Source: Methylobacterium sp. J-077 (GTDB taxonomy: Bacteria; Pseudomonadota; Alphaproteobacteria; Rhizobiales; Beijerinckiaceae). Taken from it: 64,000 nt of DNA. The position numbers were made by a program, and so were the translations under genes. The stretch is taken from positions 62,001 to 126,000 of the forward strand of contig NZ_JAKSYJ010000114.1 in NCBI RefSeq assembly GCF_022829365.1, given 5' to 3'. Below, one piece after another: positions 37,036 through 44,381 of this stretch. The notes under the pieces are model-generated. The model was not told the DNA's origin. It searched no databases and was given only the letters and a program-made list of their open reading frames with translations. Numbering within the stretch: the stretch's first letter is position 1; every line of letters begins with the position of its first letter.

Positions 37036-37740
37036 CTATCGCATGGCCGGGCCTTCCAACCGCAGGCGCCCGCTGAGCCGCTTGTGCAGGTGGACCATCA
37101 GGGCGATCCCGAACAGCGGCGTCAGCAGGTTGAGGATCGGGACGATCATCAGGGCCGACATCAGGCAGCCGGCGCTGAGCGTGCGCAGCGCGAAGGTCCG
37201 GCGCATCTCGGCCGCCTCCGGGAGGGGTCGGAAGCGGGCCGCCGCCATCTCGAAATATTCCCGGGCCAGCAGGTAGGCGTTGGCGCCGAAGAACGCCGCG
37301 ATCCCGATCACCGGCACGAAGAAGATCACCAACGCCGCCAGGTTGACGAGCAGCGTCACACCCGCGAAGCGGATCGCGTAGAACATGGCGGTGCCGAGCG
37401 GCATCGGCCGGCCCGGCGGATCGTTCGGGAAATCCGTGCGCTCGACGATCGCGGCGGCATCGTCGAGAAAAAAGCCCGCCACCAGGATCGAGATCGCCGG
37501 CATGAGATAGGCCAGCACCACGAACAGGCCGAACCCGGCGAGGTAGTAGGCGAGGCTGTCGAGGATCGGGTACTGGGCGGAGATGTGGTGGCTGGCCTGA
37601 AAGGCCTGGACCAGGCGGGTCAGGCCGAGCCAGAGCAGGACCAGCAGCCCGAGCGTCAGGCCCAGGGACTTCCACAGGATCGCCCGCAGGGGCGGGGAGA
37701 AGGTCTGGCGCAAGGCCGCCGTTGCGGACTCGACGAGCAT
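37036..37740 (-). CDS. EI24 / CysZ-like membrane protein
   Basis: Inner-membrane protein of 234 residues. The EI24 family includes CysZ, the sulfate permease. Conserved blocks are FLDDAAAIVE near the middle, FYAIRFAGVTLLVNLAALVIFFVPVIG and the LNLLTPLFGIALMVHLHKRL end; five or six hydrophobic segments can be traced. No cysteine biosynthesis genes are near, so sulfate transport is a guess at best. It lies about 95 bp upstream of the RND adaptor on the same strand and may share its transcript, and is back-to-back with the FAD oxidoreductase gene. Confidence 0.8.
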   Translation of the reverse strand: MLVESATAALRQTFSPPLRAILWKSLGLTLGLLVLLWLGLTRLVQAFQASHHISAQYPILDSLAYYLAGFGLFVVLAYLMPAISILVAGFFLDDAAAIVERTDFPNDPPGRPMPLGTAMFYAIRFAGVTLLVNLAALVIFFVPVIGIAAFFGANAYLLAREYFEMAAARFRPLPEAAEMRRTFALRTLSAGCLMSALMIVPILNLLTPLFGIALMVHLHKRLSGRLRLEGPAMR

Positions 37741-37867
37741 CGGGCGAGGTATCCGGCTAGCGCTGGAGGCGGCGCGGCAGCGTTGTGAAGGGGTGCGGCC
37801 ACCGGCGCAAGGCCGGGCGCCGCCGCACCAGGGCCAGCGGACAGGAGCGCGCGTGCAGGATGGCAGG

Positions 37868-39217
37868 ATGACGGCCTCGACCTCGACGACATCGCCGCGG
37901 ACGTCCGAGCCTCGCTCGGCGGACCCGCCGCGCGCGCCCGACTACCGGCCGCGCCTCGCGCCGCTGCCCGAGGACCCGCAGGTTCTGGTGATCGGCGCCG
38001 GCGCCGCCGGCATCGGAGCGGCCCGGACCCTGGTGGAGCGGGGCGTGCGGGCCGCCGTGCTGGAGGCCCGTGACCGGATCGGCGGCCGGGCCTTCACGGT
38101 CTCGATCCGCGGCCACGCCCTCGATCTCGGGGCGCACTGGCTCCATGCCGGACCGATCAACCCGCTGGTGTCTTTGGGCCGGGCGCGCGGCGAGCGCCTG
38201 AAGCTGGCGCCGCAGGAGAGTCACGTCTGGGTCGAGCGCCGCCGGGGCCGGCCCGACGAGATCCGGGCCAATGCCAGGGCCTTCGACCGGGCCGACCAGG
38301 CCATGACCCGCGGCGCGGCGCAGCAGAGACCCGACCGGCCGGCCGAAAGCGCCCTGCCGCCAGGCCTCGGCCCCTGGGGATCCCGAGTCGCGCAGGTGCA
38401 CGGGCTGGTCTCGGGCCGGCCGCTCGGCGAGGTGTCGCTGCACGACTTCCCGAGCCTCGAATACAGCGAGAACTTCTTTCTGGCCGGGGGCTACGGCAGC
38501 TACCTCGCTCGACTCGCCAACGAGTTGCCGGTGGCGCTCTCGAGCCCGGTGACGCGTATCGACTGGTCGGACAAGCGCGTGCGCGTCGCGACGGCCGATG
38601 GCACCGAGTACCGTGCCCGGGCGGTGATCGTGACGGTGCCGGTCATGGTGCTGCGCGACGGGCCCACCTTCTCGCCGCCGCTGCCGAACGCGGTCCGGGC
38701 GGCGATCGACGGCTTCTCCACCGGACTCTACGAACACGCGGTGCTGCACTGGCCGTCGAGCCCGTTCCGGGGCCGGGACCGGCTTGCGGCGATCCACGGC
38801 AGCCGGCCGTCGCCGGCCGGCCTGCTCACCCGGATCGACGGCACACCGTTCCACTATTACGAGCTCGACGTGCACGAAGCCGAGGCGCTCGACGCTGCCG
38901 GATCGGGCCCCGACGGCGTGCGCCGCCATGTCCGGGCGGTACTGGCCGAGCAGTTCGGCCGGGCGCGGCTGCGCGACCTGACTATCCCGGCGGTGAGCGC
39001 GTGGCGGCACGATCCCTGGTCCCGCGGCTCCTGGGCGGTGGTGCCCCCCGGCCACGCGCCGGCGCGCGAATTCCTGCACACGCCTTTGGCGGATACGGTC
39101 TGGTTCGCCGGGGAGGCGCTGTCGCGGCTGCAATGGGGAACGGTCGGCGGCGCCTACGAGGAGGGCACTCGCGCCGCCGAAGCCGCCGCCGAGCGTATCC
39201 GCGCAGGCACAGCCTGA
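37868..39217 (+). CDS. FAD-dependent amine oxidase family oxidoreductase
   Basis: Flavoprotein of 449 residues in the amine oxidase / protoporphyrinogen oxidase superfamily. The start is the ATG at 37868, at which the sequence opens with a Ser/Thr/Pro-rich N-terminal 30 residues; the frame runs 25 codons further upstream. VLVIGAGAAGIGAA with GAGAAG at 43-48 binds FAD, followed by the ARDRIGGRAF motif at 68-76, GGYGSYL in the middle and the C-terminal FAGEALSRLQWGTVGGAYEEGTRAAEA block. No signal peptide is visible. The substrate, amine or other, is unknown. Confidence 0.88.
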   Translation: MTASTSTTSPRTSEPRSADPPRAPDYRPRLAPLPEDPQVLVIGAGAAGIGAARTLVERGVRAAVLEARDRIGGRAFTVSIRGHALDLGAHWLHAGPINPLVSLGRARGERLKLAPQESHVWVERRRGRPDEIRANARAFDRADQAMTRGAAQQRPDRPAESALPPGLGPWGSRVAQVHGLVSGRPLGEVSLHDFPSLEYSENFFLAGGYGSYLARLANELPVALSSPVTRIDWSDKRVRVATADGTEYRARAVIVTVPVMVLRDGPTFSPPLPNAVRAAIDGFSTGLYEHAVLHWPSSPFRGRDRLAAIHGSRPSPAGLLTRIDGTPFHYYELDVHEAEALDAAGSGPDGVRRHVRAVLAEQFGRARLRDLTIPAVSAWRHDPWSRGSWAVVPPGHAPAREFLHTPLADTVWFAGEALSRLQWGTVGGAYEEGTRAAEAAAERIRAGTA

Positions 39218-39292
39218 GCGCCGCGCGCGCCGCTCCGGCCCGCGCGCCTTGCCGGAGCGGAGCGGGACGGGCATCCCGCTGACGCTGGCAGG

Positions 39293-39940
39293 ATGGTGGA
39301 GGCGCGCGTGGATTGGATCGAGGCGATCGGCTATCTCGGCACCGCGCTGACCATCTCGGCCTCGGCGATGAGCACCATGATCCCGCTTCGGATCATCTCG
39401 CTCTGCGCCAGCTGCGCCGTGATCACCTACGGGATCCTGATCGGCAGCATACCGGTGGCGCTCACCGAGGCGATCCAGATCCCGTTCAACGCTTACCGGC
39501 TCTGGCAGATGCTGCGCCTCGTGCGCGACGTCGAGACCGCGGCCGACGGCAACCTGTCCCTCGAATGGCTCCGGCCGTTCGGGTCGCAGCGCCCGTTCGG
39601 GATCGGCGAGGTGGTGTTCCGCAAGGGCGATCTCGCTGGCGAGATGTACTACGTCGAGAGCGGCGCCTTCCGGATCCCGGAGGTCGGGATCGAGGTGCGC
39701 AAGGGCGGCATCGTCGGCGAGCTCGGCCTGCTCGCGCCGGGCAACACCCGGACCGCGTCGCTGATCTGCATCGAGGGCGGCAACGCACTGTGCGTCTCGT
39801 ATTCCGACGTGAAGCAGCTCTATTACCAGAACCCGGAATTCGGGTTCTATTTCCTGAAGCTGACCAGCGAGCGGCTGTTCCAGAGCGTGCGGAGCGAGAC
39901 GCCGACGCAGACCTTGGCGGCGGAAGGAGATTTGCTATGA
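39293..39940 (+). CDS. Membrane-anchored cyclic nucleotide-binding protein
   Basis: Protein of 215 residues with two or three membrane segments (about 10-28, 32-52, 53-72) followed by a cytoplasmic cyclic nucleotide-binding domain (about 97-195). The phosphate-binding cassette reads GELGLLAPGNTRTAS at 142-156 with the conserved Glu143 and Arg153, so it should bind cAMP or cGMP. No DNA-binding or catalytic domain follows. The arrangement of short membrane helices plus a cNMP domain is reminiscent of Popeye proteins, though the cassette here is the canonical bacterial one. GGCAGG precedes the ATG. The effect on the cell is unknown. Confidence 0.8.
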   Translation: MVEARVDWIEAIGYLGTALTISASAMSTMIPLRIISLCASCAVITYGILIGSIPVALTEAIQIPFNAYRLWQMLRLVRDVETAADGNLSLEWLRPFGSQRPFGIGEVVFRKGDLAGEMYYVESGAFRIPEVGIEVRKGGIVGELGLLAPGNTRTASLICIEGGNALCVSYSDVKQLYYQNPEFGFYFLKLTSERLFQSVRSETPTQTLAAEGDLL

Positions 39941-39976
39941 TTCACCGCTTGAATCATTTCGATCGCGAACATCGCA

Positions 39977-40028
39977 CCTTGTCTTTCCGGGGCTCGCCTC
40001 AGGCGAAAACCCGGAACCCATAACCGCC
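39977..40028. repeat. Left inverted-repeat end of a GIY-YIG unit
   Basis: These 52 bp match the reverse complement of 40418-40465: the outer 16 bp are identical and the inner 18 of 19 bp agree. Inside lies a small hairpin, TCGCC-TCA-GGCGA, at 39994-40006, flanked by CCGGG/CCCGG. It ends 66 bp before the GIY-YIG start codon. Confidence 0.8.
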
Positions 40029-40093
40029 AAGGCTGCCGAAAATAAGCGCCGTGGGCTTCAATTTGTAAGTGAAACCGACCAGGCAGGTCCGCC

Positions 40094-40536
40094 GTGGCGT
40101 ATCACGTCTACCTGCTCGCCAGCCGAAAGCATGGCACCTCTATGTCGGCGTCACCAACGATCTCGCCCGCCGAGTCCACGAGCATCGGATCGAAGCAAGT
40201 CGGGGCTTTACAGCGACCTACGGCGTGACGCGGCTGGTCTCATATGAATCATATACTTACATCGCGGAGGCGATCGACCGGGAGAAGGCACTCAAGAAAT
40301 GGCGCCGCGACTGGGAGATCCGGCTGATCGAGGATTTCAACCCGGACTGGTCGGACCTCTCCCCGACCCTGAGCGGCTGGACCGGATCGTTGGCCGACGC
40401 GCCCATCCGGCCGCGTCGGCGGCTATGGGTTCCGGGTTCCGCTGCGCGGCCCCGGAAAGACAAGGATGGCGTTCTCGAGCCTGCGCTCAGAGCATGCTCG
40501 GCAGGATGCGGTCCGGCGGGCGGTGGCCGTCCATGA
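40094..40536 (+). pseudogene. Frameshifted small GIY-YIG endonuclease gene
   Basis: The frame from GTG at 40094-40096 reads MAYHVYLLASRKHGT, the N-terminus of the multi-copy alphaproteobacterial GIY-YIG family, then leaves it after ACC at 40136-40138. One C is missing, since ACC-CTC-TAT-GTC would continue as LYVGVTND. The rest runs in the other frame: NDLARRVHEH with the catalytic Arg, REKALKKW with the catalytic Glu, FNPDW, so every key residue survives. GIY-YIG proteins cut DNA or help repair. The last 40 codons read through the right repeat end (40418-40465), giving an odd basic tail, and overlap the gyaR 3' end by 50 bp. A sequencing error instead of a mutation cannot be excluded. Confidence 0.72.
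40418..40465. repeat. Right inverted-repeat end of the GIY-YIG unit
   Basis: Reverse complement of the left end at 39977-40028 (see there). Its inner hairpin CCGC-TGC-GCGG (40439-40449) differs in sequence from the left hairpin but keeps the pairing. It lies inside the tail of the GIY-YIG open frame and 20 bp from the end of gyaR. Confidence 0.8.
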
Positions 40537-41485
40537 AGGTCTTGATGTTGATGATGACCTTCTCGCCCATGTCGGTGCGGCTCTCGTAGGTGGCCGAGCC
40601 CATATGGGGCAGCAGCACGACCTTGCCCTGGCGGGCGAGCTTCACCAGGCGCGGGCTCACCGCAGGCTCCTGCTCGAACACGTCGAGGCCGGCCGCCGAG
40701 ACGTCGCCGGCCTCGATCAGGCGGGCGAGCGCGTTCTCGTCGATCACCTCGCCGCGGGCGGTGTTGACCACGATCGCCTCGGGCTTGAGCAGCTTCAGGC
40801 GCCGCGCCGAGAGCAGGTGGTAGGTCGCCGGGGTGTGCGGGCAGTTCACCGACACGATGTCGACCCGGGCCAGCATCTGGTCGAGGGATTCCCAGTAGGT
40901 CGCGTCCAGCGCGCCCTCGATCGCAGCCGGCACCCGGCGGCGGTTGTGATAGTGGACCTGCAGGCCGAAGGCGCGGGCGCGCTTGGCGAGCGCCTGGCCG
41001 ATCCGCCCCATGCCGACGATGCCCAGCCGCTTGCCGGTGATCCGTCGCCCCAGCATCCAGGTCGGCGACCAGCCGGTGGTCCAGTCGTCGTCCGGGATGA
41101 TCCGCGCGCCCTCGGTGACCCGGCGGGCCACCGCCAGGATCAGCGCCATGGTCATGTCGGCGGTGTCCTCGGTCAGCACACCGGGGGTGTTGGTGACCGT
41201 GATGCCACGCTCCAGGGCGGCGGCCACGTCGATATGGTCGACGCCGTTGCCGAAATTGGCGATCAGCCGCAGGTTTGGGCCGGCCTGAGCCAGCAGCCCG
41301 GCATCGATCTCGTCGGTGACGGTGGGGACCAGCACGTCGGCCTCGCGCAGGGCCGCCGCGAGGGCGTCGGCCGGCATGGCGGCATCGTCGGGACTGAGGC
41401 GCACGTCGAACAGCTCGCGCATCCGCGTCTCGACGGCATCCGGCAGGCGCCGCGTCACGACCACCAGCGGCTTGCGCTTCGACAC
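40487..41485 (-). CDS. gyaR: D-2-hydroxyacid dehydrogenase, probable glyoxylate reductase
   Basis: NAD(P)H-dependent reductase of 332 residues from a GTG at 41483-41485 with GGGGAGAG upstream. KRLGIVGMGRIGQALAKRA near 154 is the Rossmann dinucleotide loop; NCPHTPATYHLL (about 220), VNTARGEVID with the catalytic Arg (about 245) and the GLDVFEQEP Glu plus LLPHMGSAT His (about 285-300) form the active site of the family. Glyoxylate reduction is a natural role in a methylotroph with the serine cycle, but hydroxypyruvate or other 2-oxo acids are possible. It is tail-to-tail with the GIY-YIG unit. Confidence 0.88.
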   Translation of the reverse strand: MSKRKPLVVVTRRLPDAVETRMRELFDVRLSPDDAAMPADALAAALREADVLVPTVTDEIDAGLLAQAGPNLRLIANFGNGVDHIDVAAALERGITVTNTPGVLTEDTADMTMALILAVARRVTEGARIIPDDDWTTGWSPTWMLGRRITGKRLGIVGMGRIGQALAKRARAFGLQVHYHNRRRVPAAIEGALDATYWESLDQMLARVDIVSVNCPHTPATYHLLSARRLKLLKPEAIVVNTARGEVIDENALARLIEAGDVSAAGLDVFEQEPAVSPRLVKLARQGKVVLLPHMGSATYESRTDMGEKVIINIKTFMDGHRPPDRILPSML

Positions 41486-41847
41486 GTCTCTCTCCCCGTC
41501 AGCCTCGCGGCCGTGTTGGCGATCCCTGCCCGGTGGATCCCGATCCGGATCCCCGTCGGCAAGCGTCCGTTAACCGAACTCGGCCAGACAGGTCGGGTGC
41601 GAGGCACCGGTCCCGGAGCCTGTTCCGACCCATCGGCCTCTCTACCAGAGGTGGGCCGGAACACAATCGGATGCCGGTTCGATCCGCGCACCGATGGGCC
41701 GCGATCGCGACGTCCCGGGCCCCGTTGGCATCACCTCGAAAGAAGATTGCCGGTTCCCGGGACGATCGGAATCAAGATCCGGAACCCGAGCGGATCGGCC
41801 CGAAGCGGGTCCGCCCGGCATCGTTTCGTCGAGAAAGGGAGAAGACC
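41486..41847. other. Divergent intergenic region between gyaR and an SH3 protein gene
   Basis: 362 bp with no convincing gene. It should hold both promoters. A hairpin at 41621-41663 has TGTTCCG/CGGAACA outer arms and a CCTCT-CTACC-AGAGG inner stem. GC-rich near-repeats around 41750-41790 contain GGTTCC and GGAACC in inverted orientation but do not match the GIY-YIG repeat. Confidence 0.5.
41621..41663. repeat. Two-part hairpin in the gyaR-SH3 gap
   Basis: Outer arms at 41621-41627 and 41657-41663 pair over 7 bp; an inner stem CCTCT/AGAGG at about 41636-41650 pairs over 5 bp; the middle is partly mismatched. No T-run follows. Function unknown. Confidence 0.4.
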
Positions 41848-42411
41848 ATGCGCGCGTCACGCCTGAGCTTCGCCGTCGCGGCACTGCTGCTGACCGGCCT
41901 CGCCCCCGCGGCCGCGGCCCCACCGCCCACCATACCCGAGACCGGCACCGGCCCCGTGACCAAGCTGCCGCTGCCGCGCTACGCCAGCCTCAAGACCGAC
42001 CGCGTCAACCTGCGCGAGGGGCCCTCCAAGGATCACCGCACCCTCTGGGTGTTCCAGCGCGCCGGCCTGCCGGTTGAGATCGTGGGCGAGTTCGAGACCT
42101 GGCGGCGGATCCGCGACTCCGAGGGCACCGAGGGCTGGGTGCTGCACTCGCTGCTCTCGGGCCGCCGCACCGCGATCGTCAATGCCGGCCCCGACAAAGG
42201 CGCCGAGAAGGCCGCGATTGCGCTCCGCGCCAAGGCCAATGACGGCGCCGACGACGAGGCCCGGCTCCAGTCCGGCGTGATCGGCAGCGTGAAGAGCTGC
42301 ACCGGCACGTGGTGCCGCCTGATCGTGATGCTGCCCAACCGCCGCGACGTCGACGGCTACGTCCGCCAGAACCGCCTCTGGGGCGTGTATCCGAACGAGG
42401 TAGTCGAGTAG
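41848..42411 (+). CDS. Exported SH3 domain protein
   Basis: Protein of 187 residues. Residues 1-24 form a signal peptide (LSFAVAALLLTGLAPAAAA). Bacterial SH3-like domain 1 covers about 45-110: the VNLREGPSKDHRTLWVFQRAGLPVEIV and FETWRRIRDSEGTEGWVL blocks are the family core. A second SH3-like copy follows, with SVKSCTGTWCRLIV and VDGYVRQNRLWGVYP, and holds a Cys-x4-Cys pair. Such proteins bind peptidoglycan or sit in the envelope. GGGAGAAG precedes the ATG at 41848; the open frame upstream of it is not supported. Confidence 0.88.
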   Translation: MRASRLSFAVAALLLTGLAPAAAAPPPTIPETGTGPVTKLPLPRYASLKTDRVNLREGPSKDHRTLWVFQRAGLPVEIVGEFETWRRIRDSEGTEGWVLHSLLSGRRTAIVNAGPDKGAEKAAIALRAKANDGADDEARLQSGVIGSVKSCTGTWCRLIVMLPNRRDVDGYVRQNRLWGVYPNEVVE

Positions 42412-42443
42412 CGAGCCCCGTCAGAAAAGCTGGCCGGACCGAG

Positions 42444-42869
42444 ATGACCGTCCCCCGTGAGTACGCTGCCGCCTCCCGCGACTTCGAGAACTTCCTGATC
42501 GCGGCACGCGATTCCCTGGGATGCGAAACCACACATCGCGCCTACGCGGCGGTGAGGGCCGTTCTCCTGGTCTTCCGCCGCCGCCTTTCAGCGAGCGACG
42601 CCGTACGATTCGCAGGGGCGTTGCCGCCGCTGCTGCGAGCTCTCTTCGTCGACGACTGGAACATGGACGAGGCGGTTCTGCCCTTCGGCGACCGGGCGAG
42701 TCTCACGCGGGACGTTCAGGCCATCCGCATCGATCATAACGTGGCGCCCGGAGACGCCATTGCGGCCGTCGCACGCGCGATTGCGCATCACGTCGACCGG
42801 GGGCGGTTCGAACGCGTGCTCGCAACACTTTCGGATGCCGCCCAGGCTTATTGGAACATCGAGGTCTGA
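42444..42869 (+). CDS. DUF2267 family protein
   Basis: Helical cytoplasmic protein of 141 residues with no signal peptide. DUF2267 features include the N-terminal YAAASRDFENFLIAARDSLG, the RAYAAVRAVLLVFRRRLS segment and a second half repeating the pattern (AIAAVARAIAHHV, RFERVLATL), as if two similar helical halves were joined. No function is known. The ATG at 42444 is preferred; an in-frame extension upstream lies over the end of the SH3 gene. It follows that gene by 32 bp on the same strand and may share its transcript. Confidence 0.82.
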   Translation: MTVPREYAAASRDFENFLIAARDSLGCETTHRAYAAVRAVLLVFRRRLSASDAVRFAGALPPLLRALFVDDWNMDEAVLPFGDRASLTRDVQAIRIDHNVAPGDAIAAVARAIAHHVDRGRFERVLATLSDAAQAYWNIEV

Positions 42870-42962
42870 TCGCCGCCACTCGGACCCAATGCGCGAAGGC
42901 GCAGCACCGCTTCGCGGCCTGTTTCGGGCCCAGGCTTACCGCGACGGACCATCCCGCCCAGA

Positions 42963-43478
42963 TCAGCTCTGACGACGTCCAGTTGACCGGGCCCGGCGGA
43001 GACGGACGATCACCTCGACGCCGGCGATCTCCATGCCCTCGGGGGCCTCGGGCAGGGAATCGACCGTGATGCCGCAATCCGGCATGTCGATCACCTGGTT
43101 CTCGTCCTCGAGGTAGAAGTGGTGGTGCTCGCTCGGGTTCGTGTCGAAATAGGCCTTCGACCCATCGAGCGCGAGCTGGCGCAGGAGCCCGGCCTCGGTG
43201 AACTGGTGAAGCGTGTTGTAGACGGTGGCCAACGAGACCGGCACTTTGGCGCGCATCGCCTCGTCGTACAGCATCTCGGCGGTCAGGTGGCGGTCGCCGC
43301 GGCCGAACAGGAGCCAGCCCAAAGACAGGCGCTGCCGGGTCGGACGCAATCCGGCCCGGCGCAAGCGGTCGCGCAAGTCCGACAACGGACAGCCGCGGCG
43401 CGGCATTCCGTTGGCTTCCAGCTGGGGGGCGGGCACCCGGCCGTTGAGGATCGCCTGAAGGGGCAGCAGTTCGGACAT
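42963..43478 (-). CDS. irr: Iron response regulator Irr (Fur family)
   Basis: Transcription factor of the Fur family, 171 residues from the ATG at 43476-43478. Rhizobial Irr acts under low iron and is degraded on heme binding. Residues 25-50 hold a Gly-Cys-Pro motif (29-31) matching the position of the Irr heme regulatory motif, here GCPL rather than GCPW, and HHH at 118-120 matches the second heme site. The winged helix spans about 40-105 (TVYNTLHQFTEAGLL recognition helix). A strong promoter is visible at 43528-43556. It is divergent from fabA, the usual alphaproteobacterial arrangement. Confidence 0.92.
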   Translation of the reverse strand: MSELLPLQAILNGRVPAPQLEANGMPRRGCPLSDLRDRLRRAGLRPTRQRLSLGWLLFGRGDRHLTAEMLYDEAMRAKVPVSLATVYNTLHQFTEAGLLRQLALDGSKAYFDTNPSEHHHFYLEDENQVIDMPDCGITVDSLPEAPEGMEIAGVEVIVRLRRARSTGRRQS

Positions 43479-43527
43479 TTCGGGACTGAACGCTCGACGA
43501 GGACCCTGAAGGAATGGGATTCGCCTT

Positions 43528-43556
43528 ACTATATGGAAGTGGCCATGCGGTCGCAA
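43528..43556 (-). promoter_or_regulatory. Probable irr promoter
   Basis: On the minus strand TTGCGA (43556-43551) and TATAGT (43533-43528) are separated by exactly 17 nt, close to the sigma-70 consensus, with the irr ATG about 50 bp downstream. An Irr or Fur-type operator could not be distinguished by eye. Confidence 0.55.
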
Positions 43557-43701
43557 CCCGAGCCGCCTCGCACCCCCTCCGAAGTCGTTGATGGCTTTGA
43601 AGGAGCTGCGCCTCGTGCTAACCCGCGCGCCGAATGACCGGGTGCCTCTCGAGCATCCCGTGCCCGCCCGCCAAGAGAGTCCAGAGGAAACAGCCACATT
43701 C

Positions 43702-44238
43702 ATGTCGCAAGACGCCGAGACGCCAGCACCGGCCGCGAGCCGCAAGTCGCACTATTCCTACGAGGATCTACTGGCCTGCGGGCGCGGCGAACTCTTCGGT
43801 GCCGGGAATGCTCAGCTTCCGCTGCCGCCGATGCTGATGTTCGACCGGATCACCAGCATCGGGCAGGAGGGCGGCGCCCATGGCAAGGGGCACGTGACCG
43901 CCGAGCTCGATATCCGCCCCGACCTCTGGTTCTTCCCCTGCCACTTCCAGGGCGACCCCGTGATGCCGGGCTGCCTCGGTCTCGATGCCCTGTGGCAGAT
44001 GCTGGGCTTCCATCTCGGCTGGCTGGGCTCGCCGGGCCGCGGCCGAGCGCTGGGCGTCGGCGAGGTGAAGCTCGCCGGCCAAGTGCTGCCGACGATGAAG
44101 AGGGTGGTCTACAATGTCGATGTGAAGCGCGTCCGCCAGGGCAAGCTGGTGCTGGGCATCGGCGACGGCTGGCTCGAGGCGGACGGGGAGCGTGTCTACC
44201 AGGTCCAGGACATGCGGGTTGGCCTGTTCCAGAGCTGA
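43702..44238 (+). CDS. fabA: 3-hydroxydecanoyl-ACP dehydratase / isomerase
   Basis: Introduces the cis double bond in unsaturated fatty acid synthesis: dehydrates 3-hydroxydecanoyl-ACP and isomerises trans-2 to cis-3-decenoyl-ACP. The protein has 178 residues from the ATG at 43702, with AGAGGAAA upstream. The hot-dog fold holds catalytic His81 in [14 protein letters not shown] and Asp95 in [11 protein letters not shown]. The sequence extends the frame 38 codons upstream without family match. It heads the fabA-fabB run that is divergent from irr. Confidence 0.96.
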   Translation: MSQDAETPAPAASRKSHYSYEDLLACGRGELFGAGNAQLPLPPMLMFDRITSIGQEGGAHGKGHVTAELDIRPDLWFFPCHFQGDPVMPGCLGLDALWQMLGFHLGWLGSPGRGRALGVGEVKLAGQVLPTMKRVVYNVDVKRVRQGKLVLGIGDGWLEADGERVYQVQDMRVGLFQS

Positions 44239-44381
44239 CCGGACCACGCCTTCGAGGGCATGTTTCGCACCCGACCGGCAACGCCGGACGCCCTCGGCAG
44301 TTGAGATTATACCCGCGTCACCTTAGCTGACCGGGACGCGGCCCGGGCGACCGACGCCGCGACGGAGGAATCGTCACGACC

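Noticed and set aside
41740..41795. A third copy of the GIY-YIG flanking repeat
   Set aside because: Shares only short GGTTCC/GGAACC words; outer 16-bp block and hairpin are missing.
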